Position numbers and translations under genes: made by a program. Below the pieces are notes generated by a model. The model did no database searches. It was not told the origin of the DNA and saw only the letters and a program-made list of their open reading frames with translations. Shown here piece after piece: positions 1-8,540 of a stretch of 16,072 nucleotides of DNA (positions are counted from its first letter, which is position 1; the number at the start of each line of letters is the position of its first letter). Origin of the DNA: a bacterium (GTDB taxonomy: Bacteria > Chloroflexota > Dormibacteria > Aeolococcales > Bog-877); assembly GCA_021844355.1 (NCBI GenBank), contig JAKBTP010000068.1, positions 1-16,072 of the forward strand, in the 5' to 3' direction.

Positions 1-992
1 TCCGCCTCCTCCGCCTCCTGGACCTCCTCCACGGCAGCCCGGGACTTCGCGGCCGGGAGCTCGCCGGCGAGTTGGGAGTGACCGACCGCACCCTGCGCCG
101 GGACGTGGAACGGCTGCGTTCTGCCGGCTACCCGATCCGGGCGTTCCCGGGGAGGGGAGGCGGCGGCTACCGTCTGGGCGACCGCGCGCGCCTTCCCCCG
201 CTGGTGCTCACCCGGGAGGAGGCGGCCACGGTGGCGGTCACCCTGGGGGCTCCGGGCACCTCGGGAGGGGCGCGGGCCGAGGCCAGCGACCTCTCCTCTC
301 TCGCCAAGCTGGACCGCCTCCTCCCGGCTGAGGTCCGCCGCCAGGTGACAACCCTCCGGGCCACATCCATCTCGCTGGACCGCTCCCGTCCCCGGGTCTC
401 CACCGAACTCCTGGTGACCCTGGCGTCCTGCTGCCAGGTGCGGGAGCGGGTCAACCTGGAGTACGAGGGGTTGGCCGGGAAGGGGGGGCTCCGCAGAGTG
501 GAGCCCTACCGGCTGGTGGCCACCGAGGAGCACTGGTACCTCGTCGCCTACGACCTCGACCGCGCGGACTGGCGGACGTTCCGGGTCGACCGCATGGGCA
601 AGTTGGAGCGGACCGGCTGGACCTTCAGCCCGCGCGAGGGGCCGGATCCCGGGCAACTCGTGGCCCAGGCGGTGGCCGTGGCACCCTACCGCTACCGGGT
701 GGTGGCCGAACTGGACGCCCCACTCGACGAGGTGTCGGCCAACGTCCCCTCCAGCGTATCGATGGTGGAGGCCGCCGGAGATCGCACCAAGATCACCTTC
801 GGCGCTCACCGGCTGGATTGGGCAGCGGGCTTTCTCGTGGATCTGGCAGTCCCCTTCGTGGTGCGCGAGCCGGAGGCTCTCCGCCGTCACCTGCTGGATC
901 TCGGCCTTCGGCTCGTCTCCGCCCACGGCCGACCGACGCGAACTCCGCGCAGGCGGGCCGGCCGCGGGCGCCAAGGCGACCTGGCGGGCTGA
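1..992 (+). CDS. WYL-domain HTH transcriptional regulator (5' end outside window)
   Basis: The open frame (first full codon at base 3) is already coding at the window edge, so the true start lies upstream; the TTG at 72 falls inside the DNA-binding helix and is not the start. The visible N-terminus is a DeoR/HTH_11-type helix-turn-helix (bases about 3-140, with GVTDRTLRRDVERLRSAG as recognition region), followed by a glycine-rich hinge (GRGGGGYRLG). A WYL domain is centred on bases 480-630: it contains a literal Trp-Tyr-Leu triplet (533-541) and the downstream TFRVDRM strand typical of the family. A WCX-like C-terminal domain (about 690-900) and an Arg-rich tail follow. WYL regulators are usually ligand- or nucleic-acid-responsive repressors or activators. 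The target is not evident; no partner gene in the window points to one. The family call is secure, the role unknown. Confidence 0.9.
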   Translation, partial: RLLRLLDLLHGSPGLRGRELAGELGVTDRTLRRDVERLRSAGYPIRAFPGRGGGGYRLGDRARLPPLVLTREEAATVAVTLGAPGTSGGARAEASDLSSLAKLDRLLPAEVRRQVTTLRATSISLDRSRPRVSTELLVTLASCCQVRERVNLEYEGLAGKGGLRRVEPYRLVATEEHWYLVAYDLDRADWRTFRVDRMGKLERTGWTFSPREGPDPGQLVAQAVAVAPYRYRVVAELDAPLDEVSANVPSSVSMVEAAGDRTKITFGAHRLDWAAGFLVDLAVPFVVREPEALRRHLLDLGLRLVSAHGRPTRTPRRRAGRGRQGDLAG

Positions 993-997
993 TCCAG

Positions 998-1017
998 GGC
1001 GGCCGGAGACGGCCGCC
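998..1017 (+). terminator. GC hairpin with GAGA tetraloop after the WYL gene
   Basis: A perfect 8-bp stem, GGCGGCCG and CGGCCGCC, closes a GAGA (GNRA-class) tetraloop five bases after the WYL stop codon. There is no T-tract, so it is not a canonical intrinsic terminator. It may stabilise the 3' end of the mRNA or assist Rho-independent release in a GC-rich genome. The structure is seen directly; its function is inferred. Confidence 0.45.
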
Positions 1018-1154
1018 GGGCCGCGCCCGGAGCCCCCGGCCGGTCGTGAGGTGCCGGCCACCGGGTGGCTGCGGGCCGCACCGTTTCGAATAGGTGAAGA
1101 CCGGCGAGGAACAAGACCACGCCGCGGGGCTGGTGTGCCCCCGCCCCGGACCGT

Positions 1155-1160
1155 TATAAT
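1155..1160 (+). promoter_or_regulatory. Probable -10 box (TATAAT) for hppA
   Basis: An exact TATAAT lies in otherwise GC-rich sequence, 92 bases before the hppA start. No convincing -35 hexamer is seen 16-18 bases upstream. A start site near 1166-1168 would give a leader of about 85 bases holding two small stems (GGCGA/TCGCC at 1182-1194 and GCCGG/CCGGC at 1201-1217) before the SD site. The rest of the 993-1252 gap shows only GC-rich inverted repeats. Confidence 0.55.
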
Positions 1161-1252
1161 CCGGCCACTTTGGCTGTCGTCGGCGAGCGTCGCCACGGCC
1201 GCCGGTTCCGCTCCGGCAGGCTTTGCCGCGCCGCTGGGAGGTGTAGGACCCA

Positions 1253-3295
<2,043 letters not shown>

Positions 3296-3327
3296 GGCAG
3301 CGCCGCCAGCGGTAACCTGGTCCCGCC

Positions 3328-3687
3328 ATGGACGACGCCGAGCAGGTCGAGTACCTGGAGGAGATCGCGGACCTCCGGCGGCGGGCGCGGGCACTGGAGG
3401 AGACGGCGGGGGCGGGCGAGCTGATCGCCGAGTACATGGTCGAGGTCCAGCTGCTGGAGTCCCTGCTGCTGGCGGCCCGGGAGCTGCGCGACCAGCTGGT
3501 CCAGGAGCCGGAGCTGGGGGAGATGCTGCTCCTCAGGGGCTTCTCGCCGGCCAGCTTCCAGGACGTCTACTCGTTCGTGTACGAGGCGGCGATGGAGATC
3601 GAGCTGTCCGGGGAGCAGCTGGCCCGGGCGGTGTCCGGCACCGACTTCGCGAGCCTCCTCCGGCGGCCGGACGTGGTCAGCGGCTGA
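3328..3687 (+). CDS. Small helical protein of unknown function, 119 residues
   Basis: I do not recognise this protein. It is 119 residues, acidic, and largely predicted helical from its Leu/Glu/Ala/Arg pattern. Residues about 5-30 and 35-65 look like amphipathic or coiled-coil helices, and a region around 71-90 (GFSPASFQDVYSFVYEAA) looks more ordered. There is no signal peptide, membrane segment or Cys pair. It begins 32 bases after hppA and could be co-transcribed. There is no SD site before the ATG; a TAACCT hexamer at 3313-3318 ends 9 bases before it, so an independent leaderless transcript is also possible. Its stop overlaps the stop of the convergent exporter gene by 11 bases. The codon pattern and GC-rich third positions support real coding. 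No function can be assigned. Confidence 0.72.
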   Translation: MDDAEQVEYLEEIADLRRRARALEETAGAGELIAEYMVEVQLLESLLLAARELRDQLVQEPELGEMLLLRGFSPASFQDVYSFVYEAAMEIELSGEQLARAVSGTDFASLLRRPDVVSG

Positions 3688-4897
3688 GCTCAACTCCGGC
3701 GAGGCCGGGAATGCTGAGCCCGACGGCCAGCGCCATCACCAGGCCCGCCGCCAGGAAGGGCACGCGCAGCCCAGCCGCCTGAGCCAGCACCCCCCCCAGG
3801 GCGGCACCCACAGGGTAGGCGCCGAGGCCCACCACCCGGAAGGTGCTGGTGACCCGGCCGAGAAGGGCGTCCGGGGTCTCCCGCTGGCGGTACGAGACCA
3901 CCGTCACGTCCCACAGTGTCCCCAGGAAGCCGAGCAGGGCCAGGACCGGGATCACCAGCCAGATTCGTGGAAGCCCCCATATCGCCAGGAGGCCCAGGCC
4001 GTTCACCGCCAGAATGGCGCGCAGAAGCGCGGGACGCCTCAGCCGGATGCCGGCCCGGTAGGCGAACAGGCTGCCCAGTAGGCCACCCGCGGCCATGACC
4101 GCCAGCAGCACGCCGTACAGGACTCGGGGGACCCGCAGGACCTCCAGCACGAAGAGAACGAAGGTGCTTAAGACCATCCCGAAGGCAAGGTTCTGCAGTC
4201 CCACCAGGACCGCCAGGAGTCGAAGGGGGTGGTGAGCCCATAGCCACCGGGCCCCCTGGACCACCTCGGTCGTGATCCGGCCCCCGCCCCTGGAGTCTGG
4301 GGGGAATGGGCCGGCCACCGCCAGGAGGAGAAGCCCCGCAATCCCGAACGAGACCGCATCCGCGCTGAAGGGCAGCTCCCTGGCCACGGTGAACAGAAGG
4401 GCGCCCAGCGCCGGGCCCAGCAGGTTCTCGCCCGTGACGTACCCTCCCTGACTTATGGCGTTGGCCCGCTCCAGCTGCGGACCGCGCACCAGCCGCGGCA
4501 ACAGGCCGGAGGCGGAGTTGCTGCCCATGGTGTCCGCGGACCCCAGGAGGAACCCGAGGACACAGAGCCAGGCGATGTCCACCAGATGCAGGGCCACGAT
4601 CGCCACCAGGGTCACGGCCAGGACCACCCTGACCTCGGTGGCCAGCTGCATCAGTGAGCGGCGATCGTGCCGGTCCGCCAGGGCACCCGAGAGTGGGTTG
4701 ACCAGCAACCAGGGGAGTGACTGGCAGGCCGCCACCGCTCCCACCAGCGCGGGGGAGGCGGTGAGGGAGGCGGCCAGGAGCGGCAGGGCGGCCACCCGCA
4801 CCCCGTCGCCCAGCCCCGCGGCGGTGACGGAGGCCGCGTAGGCCCAGAACGAGGAGCTCAACGGCGCAGTGGGATGGGGCGCGGACCGGACGCTCAA
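3677..4897 (-). CDS. MFS transporter, probable drug/siderophore exporter (MFS_3 type)
   Basis: This 406-residue protein shows about twelve hydrophobic segments. The loop 2-3 signature GALADRHDRRSLM matches the major facilitator motif A, and NAISQGGYVTGENLLGPALG plus the late RVTSTFRVVGLGAYPVG match the EntS/MFS_3 exporter group. It sits in the cytoplasmic membrane and probably expels small molecules using the proton gradient; the substrate is unknown. The frame stays open upstream to 5050, but those residues are Pro/Arg-rich and not family-like. I place the start at TTG 4897, where CTGGAG lies five bases upstream and the first membrane helix (FWAYAASVTAAGL) begins about 16 residues later. The start is moderately certain. 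It is divergent from the aldolase-family gene and may share regulatory sequence with it. Confidence 0.88.
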   Translation of the reverse strand: MSVRSAPHPTAPLSSSFWAYAASVTAAGLGDGVRVAALPLLAASLTASPALVGAVAACQSLPWLLVNPLSGALADRHDRRSLMQLATEVRVVLAVTLVAIVALHLVDIAWLCVLGFLLGSADTMGSNSASGLLPRLVRGPQLERANAISQGGYVTGENLLGPALGALLFTVARELPFSADAVSFGIAGLLLLAVAGPFPPDSRGGGRITTEVVQGARWLWAHHPLRLLAVLVGLQNLAFGMVLSTFVLFVLEVLRVPRVLYGVLLAVMAAGGLLGSLFAYRAGIRLRRPALLRAILAVNGLGLLAIWGLPRIWLVIPVLALLGFLGTLWDVTVVSYRQRETPDALLGRVTSTFRVVGLGAYPVGAALGGVLAQAAGLRVPFLAAGLVMALAVGLSIPGLAGVELSR

Positions 4898-5040
4898 AGC
4901 AACTCCAGATGCTCGGTGACCTAGGGTCGGGGGCGGAGGGCCTGGCGGGGCTCGGTGGGCTCCGGCCCGCAGCGAAAGGGGCCGGCACGCCGACAGCGGG
5001 CGCTGGGTGCCGACCGTCGCAGCGCCGGGCGGGAGCCGGA

Positions 5041-5046
5041 ATGATA
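5041..5046 (-). promoter_or_regulatory. Possible -10 box (TATCAT) for the MFS gene
   Basis: On the minus strand TATCAT is preceded by GG and followed by GC-rich sequence. It is the only good -10 match between the exporter and its divergent neighbour. It implies a leader of roughly 135 bases. No clear -35 element is seen, so this is tentative. Confidence 0.3.
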
Positions 5047-5101
5047 CCAAACGATGGAATCCATCTGGGCGGCCCCCAGCCGTACCTTCACCTGGGATAA
5101 G

Positions 5102-5119
5102 TCGTAGACTTCCCTACGA
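5102..5119. promoter_or_regulatory. Perfect inverted repeat, likely operator over the aldolase promoter
   Basis: TCGTAG (5102-5107) and CTACGA (5114-5119) form exact 6-bp arms with a 6-base spacer. The repeat overlaps TAGACT (5105-5110), a plausible -10 element. A transcript starting near 5117 would place the AGGAGG SD site (5131-5136) about 15 bases in, a normal geometry. Size and placement suit a dimeric repressor operator, perhaps for the MarR-methyltransferase fusion encoded downstream; the identity of the binder is inference. Confidence 0.4.
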
Positions 5120-5142
5120 ATGTCGGAGTGAGGAGGAGTCCC

Positions 5143-5799
5143 ATGACCGAGGAAGATGCGGCCGCCGCGCTCATCCGGGCCGCCGAGGGCCTCTTCGACA
5201 GCGGGGTGATGTCCGCCAGCGGGCACGCCAATCTCTCCGCCCGGGTGGGGAGTGAGCAGATGCTGATCACCGCCCAGGGCGCGGTGCGGGGGCTTGAGGC
5301 GAGCCAGCTGGCGCTGGTGAGCCTGGATGGAGAGGTGGTCCGGGGATCCCTGGAGCCCACCATGCGCGAGATCGTGGACATGCACACGCTGGTCTACCGC
5401 CGGCGTGACTCGGCCGGCGCGGTGATCCATACCCACTCCCCCGGGCTACTCGCCTTCGCCATGGCCAACCGGGAGCTCCCGTGCCGCTACGAGGCACTGC
5501 TGCGCTTCGGGCAGGCGGAGCCGGTGCCCGTGGTCCCCTGGGCCCCTCGCGGTTCCAGCCGCTCGGTGGAGGGCATCGCCGAAGCGCTGGGCCGCAGCGC
5601 GGGAACGATGGCCGTGCTGCTGGGGAACCATGGAGTGCTGGCCTTCGGCCCCGACCCCGCCGGCGCCCGAGCGCTCCTCGTGGTCCTGGAAGAGGCGGCG
5701 AGGGGCGAGCTGGCCGCCGCCGGGCTGGGGGGCTCGCGGGAATTCCCAGAGGGAGCCCTGGAGGAGGTTCGGCGATCCATGGCCAAGGCCCGGCAGTGA
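5143..5799 (+). CDS. Class II aldolase/adducin-family protein
   Basis: This 218-residue protein matches the zinc-dependent class II aldolase family (fuculose/ribulose-phosphate aldolases, epimerases, MtnB). Visible signatures are SGHANLSAR (26-34) for phosphate or substrate binding, the catalytic-type acid Glu76 in PTMREIVDMH, and the zinc ligands His96 and His98 (VIHTHSP) and His163 (LLGNHGVLAFG). The family typically cleaves or isomerises phosphorylated ketoses or ulose intermediates in the cytoplasm; the actual substrate cannot be read from the sequence. ATG 5143 is chosen because AGGAGG at 5131-5136 lies six bases upstream; the in-frame GTG at 5128 lies ahead of that SD site. A methyltransferase-regulator fusion follows after 71 bases and may be co-transcribed. 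The family is secure, the reaction is not. Confidence 0.92.
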   Translation: MTEEDAAAALIRAAEGLFDSGVMSASGHANLSARVGSEQMLITAQGAVRGLEASQLALVSLDGEVVRGSLEPTMREIVDMHTLVYRRRDSAGAVIHTHSPGLLAFAMANRELPCRYEALLRFGQAEPVPVVPWAPRGSSRSVEGIAEALGRSAGTMAVLLGNHGVLAFGPDPAGARALLVVLEEAARGELAAAGLGGSREFPEGALEEVRRSMAKARQ

Positions 5800-5870
5800 C
5801 AAGAGGTCGGCCCGCAGCCCCCGGCGGGTTGCACCCAGGGCCGCAGGAGAGGGAGGCGGAAGCTCAACCC

Positions 5871-6872
5871 ATGGGGTTCAGATTGAGCCGAGCGGCCCGC
5901 ATCCTCAAGCTGGACTGGGCGGGGCGCCTCTCCCCCCTCGGCCTGTCGCCGGCCCAGGCGGCGCTCCTGCGCTCGCTGGTCGCCCACGACCGCACGGGCA
6001 TCAGGGCTCTGGCGCGGCTTCTGGACACCGACCCGATGAACGTCAAGCATTCGGCGGACCAGCTGGAGGAGGCGGATCTCATCTCGAGTGAGGCCGACCC
6101 GGCGGATCGCCGCAGGCGCTCACTGACACTCACCTCCCGGGGCCGGGGGCGTGCCCGTGAGGTGGAGAGGCTGGTCCAGGAGCAGGAGCGGTGGCTGGCG
6201 GCACGCCTCGGGGAGAGGGGGGTGGCAGCACTCTCCATGGCGCTGTCGGCGCTGGAGGCCGCGCTCAACACCACCGACCACGGCCCCGCGGCGTGGGATG
6301 AGCGCCACCGCCACCGGCCCTTCTCCGCGGATCCGGATCCCCTGGTGCTGGAGGTGGCGTGCGGGCTTCCGACCGGGAGAGCCCTGGACCTCGGTGCCGG
6401 AGCCGGGCGCAACAGCCTGGGGCTGGCCGAACTCGGCTGGGCGGTGACCGCGGTGGACTTCTCCAAGGTCGCGCTGGACCAGCTGCGCAGCGCCGCACGA
6501 GAGCGTGGGGTGGAGATCGAGGCGGTGCGGGCCGACCTGCTCCGGTACCGGCCCCCCGGGGAGGCCTTCCAGCTCTGCCTGCTCGCCAACATCCACCTGC
6601 CGGAGGAGCAGTTGGCCACGGTGCTGGAGGTGGCGGCGTCCTCGCTGGCGCGGGGCGGGCACCTTCTGGTGATCGGTCATCACGCGGAGACGCCCGGGGG
6701 GCACGGACCAAGGCACCACGGGTTGCTCTTCACCGAGGAGCTGCTCTCCCGGCTCCTTCCGCCCGAGCTGGGGGTGGTGCGGCTGGAGCGCCACCTGAGG
6801 AGCCAGGGCGGCGACCGCTCGGACACCGAGGACCTGGCCCTCCTCCTGCTGGCACGGCGCCAGCCGGCCTGA
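5871..6872 (+). CDS. MarR-type winged helix fused to SAM-dependent methyltransferase
   Basis: This 333-residue protein has two domains. Residues about 15-130 form a MarR-like winged helix: the helix-turn-helix spans about 43-72 (IRALARLLDTDPMNVKHSAD) and the wing is the DPADRRRRSLTLTSRG hairpin (76-91), then a long dimerisation helix. Residues about 140-333 form a class I methyltransferase of the TehB/Methyltransf_25 kind: AWDERH entry, motif I ALDLGAGAGR (171-180), acidic Asp196 ending strand 2 (TAVDFS), and ADLLRY (221-226). The reading frame is open further upstream, but that stretch is antisense-like and low-complexity; ATG 5871 is the first sensible start, with a weak GGAAG eight bases before it. 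It may regulate the aldolase gene just upstream. Methyl acceptor unknown. Confidence 0.88.
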   Translation: MGFRLSRAARILKLDWAGRLSPLGLSPAQAALLRSLVAHDRTGIRALARLLDTDPMNVKHSADQLEEADLISSEADPADRRRRSLTLTSRGRGRAREVERLVQEQERWLAARLGERGVAALSMALSALEAALNTTDHGPAAWDERHRHRPFSADPDPLVLEVACGLPTGRALDLGAGAGRNSLGLAELGWAVTAVDFSKVALDQLRSAARERGVEIEAVRADLLRYRPPGEAFQLCLLANIHLPEEQLATVLEVAASSLARGGHLLVIGHHAETPGGHGPRHHGLLFTEELLSRLLPPELGVVRLERHLRSQGGDRSDTEDLALLLLARRQPA

Positions 6873-6877
6873 TGGCT

Positions 6878-6893
6878 AGGGCGCCGGGGCCCT
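6878..6893. terminator. Weak hairpin between convergent genes
   Basis: AGGGC and GCCCT form a 5-bp stem with a 6-base loop in the short space between the methyltransferase stop (6872) and the fur stop (6893). There is no T-tract on either strand. It may act bidirectionally but is weak. Confidence 0.2.
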
Positions 6894-7315
6894 CAGGCCA
6901 GCTGTCGGGCGCAGGCCCGGCACCGGCCATGGCCGACGAGTTCCACCTGCTCCAGCTCGAAGCCGATCTGGGAGGTGGCCGTCCGGACCCCCTCCAGGAG
7001 TTGGGGAACCCAGATGTCGGTGGTGGACCCGCACAGCTCACACACCAGGTGCTGGTGCAGGTCGCTGCCGTCGCGGACCGCCTCGTAGGCGCTGGCATGC
7101 CCCAGCTGAACCCGGCGTGCCAGGCCGAGCTCGACCAGGAGGTCAAGGGTGCGGTAGACGGTGGTCCTCTGGAATCCCGGCACCTTGAGTGAGATCGCCG
7201 AGCACAGCTGGTCGGCGGTGGCGTGGCCGGCGTGCTCAGCCAGGGCCGTATACACGAGACGGCGCTGGGGGGTGAGGCGCAGACCCCGGTCCCTGATGGC
7301 CTCGAGTGCGTCCAT
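6893..7315 (-). CDS. Fur-family metal-responsive transcriptional regulator
   Basis: This 140-residue protein is the normal length for the Fur/Zur/PerR family. Residues 1-80 carry the winged helix, beginning with LRLTPQRRLVYTALAEH and including the recognition helix GFQRTTVYRTLDLLVELGLA. The C-terminal dimerisation half has HQHLVCELCG and a final CRACA, giving the paired CxxC motifs of the structural zinc site. Which metal or signal it senses (iron, zinc, peroxide) cannot be decided from these residues. The frame is open upstream to 7825, but there it only runs antisense to mrp. ATG 7315 matches family start sites. There is no SD site; TACCAT (7324-7329, minus strand) ends eight bases before the ATG, suggesting a leaderless transcript. 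It is divergent from mrp, an Fe-S assembly gene, so it may co-regulate it. Confidence 0.93.
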   Translation of the reverse strand: MDALEAIRDRGLRLTPQRRLVYTALAEHAGHATADQLCSAISLKVPGFQRTTVYRTLDLLVELGLARRVQLGHASAYEAVRDGSDLHQHLVCELCGSTTDIWVPQLLEGVRTATSQIGFELEQVELVGHGRCRACARQLA

Positions 7316-7318
7316 AGG

Positions 7319-7349
7319 TGCAAATGGTACCAAGACGCGGCTATTGCAA
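7319..7349. promoter_or_regulatory. fur-mrp divergent control region with inverted repeats
   Basis: This 31-base stretch between the divergent fur and mrp starts contains TGCAA (7319-7323) facing TTGCA (7344-7348) and a perfect 8-bp palindrome TGGTACCA (7325-7332). The palindrome overlaps the proposed -10 of fur (TACCAT on the minus strand). It is a reasonable site for autoregulation by the Fur protein, though it does not resemble the classical AT-rich Fur or Zur box. Confidence 0.35.
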
Positions 7350-7391
7350 CTCCGAGACCGGGGCCGCGGAGGCCCCAGGTGGCCCGAGGGA

Positions 7392-7397
7392 TATGCT
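7392..7397 (+). promoter_or_regulatory. Putative -10 box (TATGCT) for leaderless mrp
   Basis: TATGCT ends six bases before the GTG at 7404, the distance expected if transcription starts on the start codon itself. No SD site precedes that GTG, which supports the leaderless reading. No -35 element is obvious. Confidence 0.45.
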
Positions 7398-7403
7398 GTT
7401 GTG

Positions 7404-8510
7404 GTGAGTGGGGAGAGTTCGGTGCTGGCCCAGCTGGAAGATGCCCTGGCCCGGATCGAGGATCCGGAGTTGCATCGACCGATGATGCAGCTGGGGATGC
7501 TGAAGAACCTGCGCCTCGAGGGTGGGGTGGCCCGGGTGAAGGTGATCCTCACAACCCCGGCCTGCCCCCTCAAGGACCGCATCCAGGGAGAGATCGAGGC
7601 CGCGGTCCTGGGTAAGGTGCCGGGGGTTGAGGCGGTGGAGCTGGAGTGGGGCTCGGACGTCTCCCGGACCCGCGGGGTCACTGGCCGCCAGGATGTCCCG
7701 GGGGTGCGCAACACCGTGGCGGTGAGCGCCGGCAAGGGCGGAGTGGGCAAGACCACGGTGGCGGTCAACCTGGCCTTCGCCCTGCTCCAGACCGGAGCCC
7801 GGGTGGGACTCCTCGACGCCGACATCTACGGTCCCAACGTCCCGATCATGCTGGGCATCAGCGAGCCGCCAGCTGCCGTCGACGGCCGGATGATGCCTCA
7901 CCTGGTGGACGGCCTGAAGGTGGTCTCGATCGGCACCATCATCGATCCGGAGAAGCCGGTGATCTGGCGCGGCCCGCTGTTGGCCGGCGCGCTGCGTCAG
8001 TTCCTCTTCGACGTCGAGTGGGGGGAGCTCGACTACCTCATCTGCGATCTGCCCCCCGGAACGGGGGACGTTCAGCTGACCCTGGCCCAGTCGATACCCC
8101 TGACCGGGACGGTGATCGTGACCACGCCCCAGGACGTCTCGCTGGCCGATGTGGGGCGCGGCATTGCGATGTTCGAGCAGCTGCGGGTGCCGGTGCTAGG
8201 GGTGATCGAGAACATGAGCGGCTTCGTCTGCCCCCACTGCGGAGAGGTTACCGACATCTTCAGCCGAGGCGGCGGCCGCCAGCTCGCGGAGGCCCGCGAG
8301 CTGCCCTTCCTCGGCGAGATCCCCCTGGACCCCCGGGTGCGGCTGGGTGGAGGGGCCGGGCGCCCGCTGGTGCTGGACGATCCCGAGGCCCCGCAGGCGC
8401 GGATCTTCCGTGATCTGGCGGCCGCGGTGGCGGCGCAGATCAGCCAGGTCAACTTCGCGTCCCAGCAGGCCCCGGAGATGCCGGCCGGGCCAAGGGTCAG
8501 GCTGGGATAG
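7404..8510 (+). CDS. mrp: Mrp/ApbC-family iron-sulfur cluster carrier ATPase
   Basis: This 368-residue cytoplasmic P-loop ATPase binds and transfers Fe-S clusters to apoproteins. An N-terminal MIP18/DUF59 domain (about 7-85, with ARIEDPELHRPMMQLGMLKN and TTPACPLKD) precedes the NTPase domain. That domain has the deviant Walker A SAGKGGVGKTT (108-118), DADIYGPNVP, and the DLPPGTGDVQLTL Walker B/switch block. The bridging cluster site is Cys276-Pro-His-Cys279 (FVCPHCGEV), the usual CxxC that holds a 4Fe-4S cluster between two subunits. The length and order match bacterial Mrp. I take GTG 7404 as the start because TATGCT sits six bases upstream and no SD exists; the adjacent GTG 7401 is the alternative, and the frame is open further upstream without family similarity. 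It is divergent from a Fur-family gene. Confidence 0.95.
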   Translation: MSGESSVLAQLEDALARIEDPELHRPMMQLGMLKNLRLEGGVARVKVILTTPACPLKDRIQGEIEAAVLGKVPGVEAVELEWGSDVSRTRGVTGRQDVPGVRNTVAVSAGKGGVGKTTVAVNLAFALLQTGARVGLLDADIYGPNVPIMLGISEPPAAVDGRMMPHLVDGLKVVSIGTIIDPEKPVIWRGPLLAGALRQFLFDVEWGELDYLICDLPPGTGDVQLTLAQSIPLTGTVIVTTPQDVSLADVGRGIAMFEQLRVPVLGVIENMSGFVCPHCGEVTDIFSRGGGRQLAEARELPFLGEIPLDPRVRLGGGAGRPLVLDDPEAPQARIFRDLAAAVAAQISQVNFASQQAPEMPAGPRVRLG

Positions 8511-8540
8511 CCCTGGTCCCCAACCGGTGCCCCGGCGGCC

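Noticed and set aside
3690..4988. A 432-codon minus-strand frame overlapping the MFS gene
   Set aside because: Its translation is Arg/Gly/Pro-rich and non-hydrophobic, while the overlapping frame encodes twelve membrane segments with MFS motifs.
5481..5870. Upstream extension of the methyltransferase fusion frame
   Set aside because: It overlaps the aldolase gene in another frame and encodes Gly/Arg/Pro-rich sequence without family similarity; ATG 5871 begins the recognisable domain.
7319..7349. Classical Fur or Zur box
   Set aside because: The repeats are not the AT-rich 7-1-7 or 19-bp consensus; I keep them only as an unspecified control region.
7316..7825. Upstream extension of the fur frame by 170 codons
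   Set aside because: The extension runs antisense to mrp and has no domain; Fur proteins begin where ATG 7315 places the start.
8511..8540. Bidirectional terminator between mrp and the HD gene
   Set aside because: Only scattered GC-rich pairing and no T-tract; no stem of more than about four pairs stands out.
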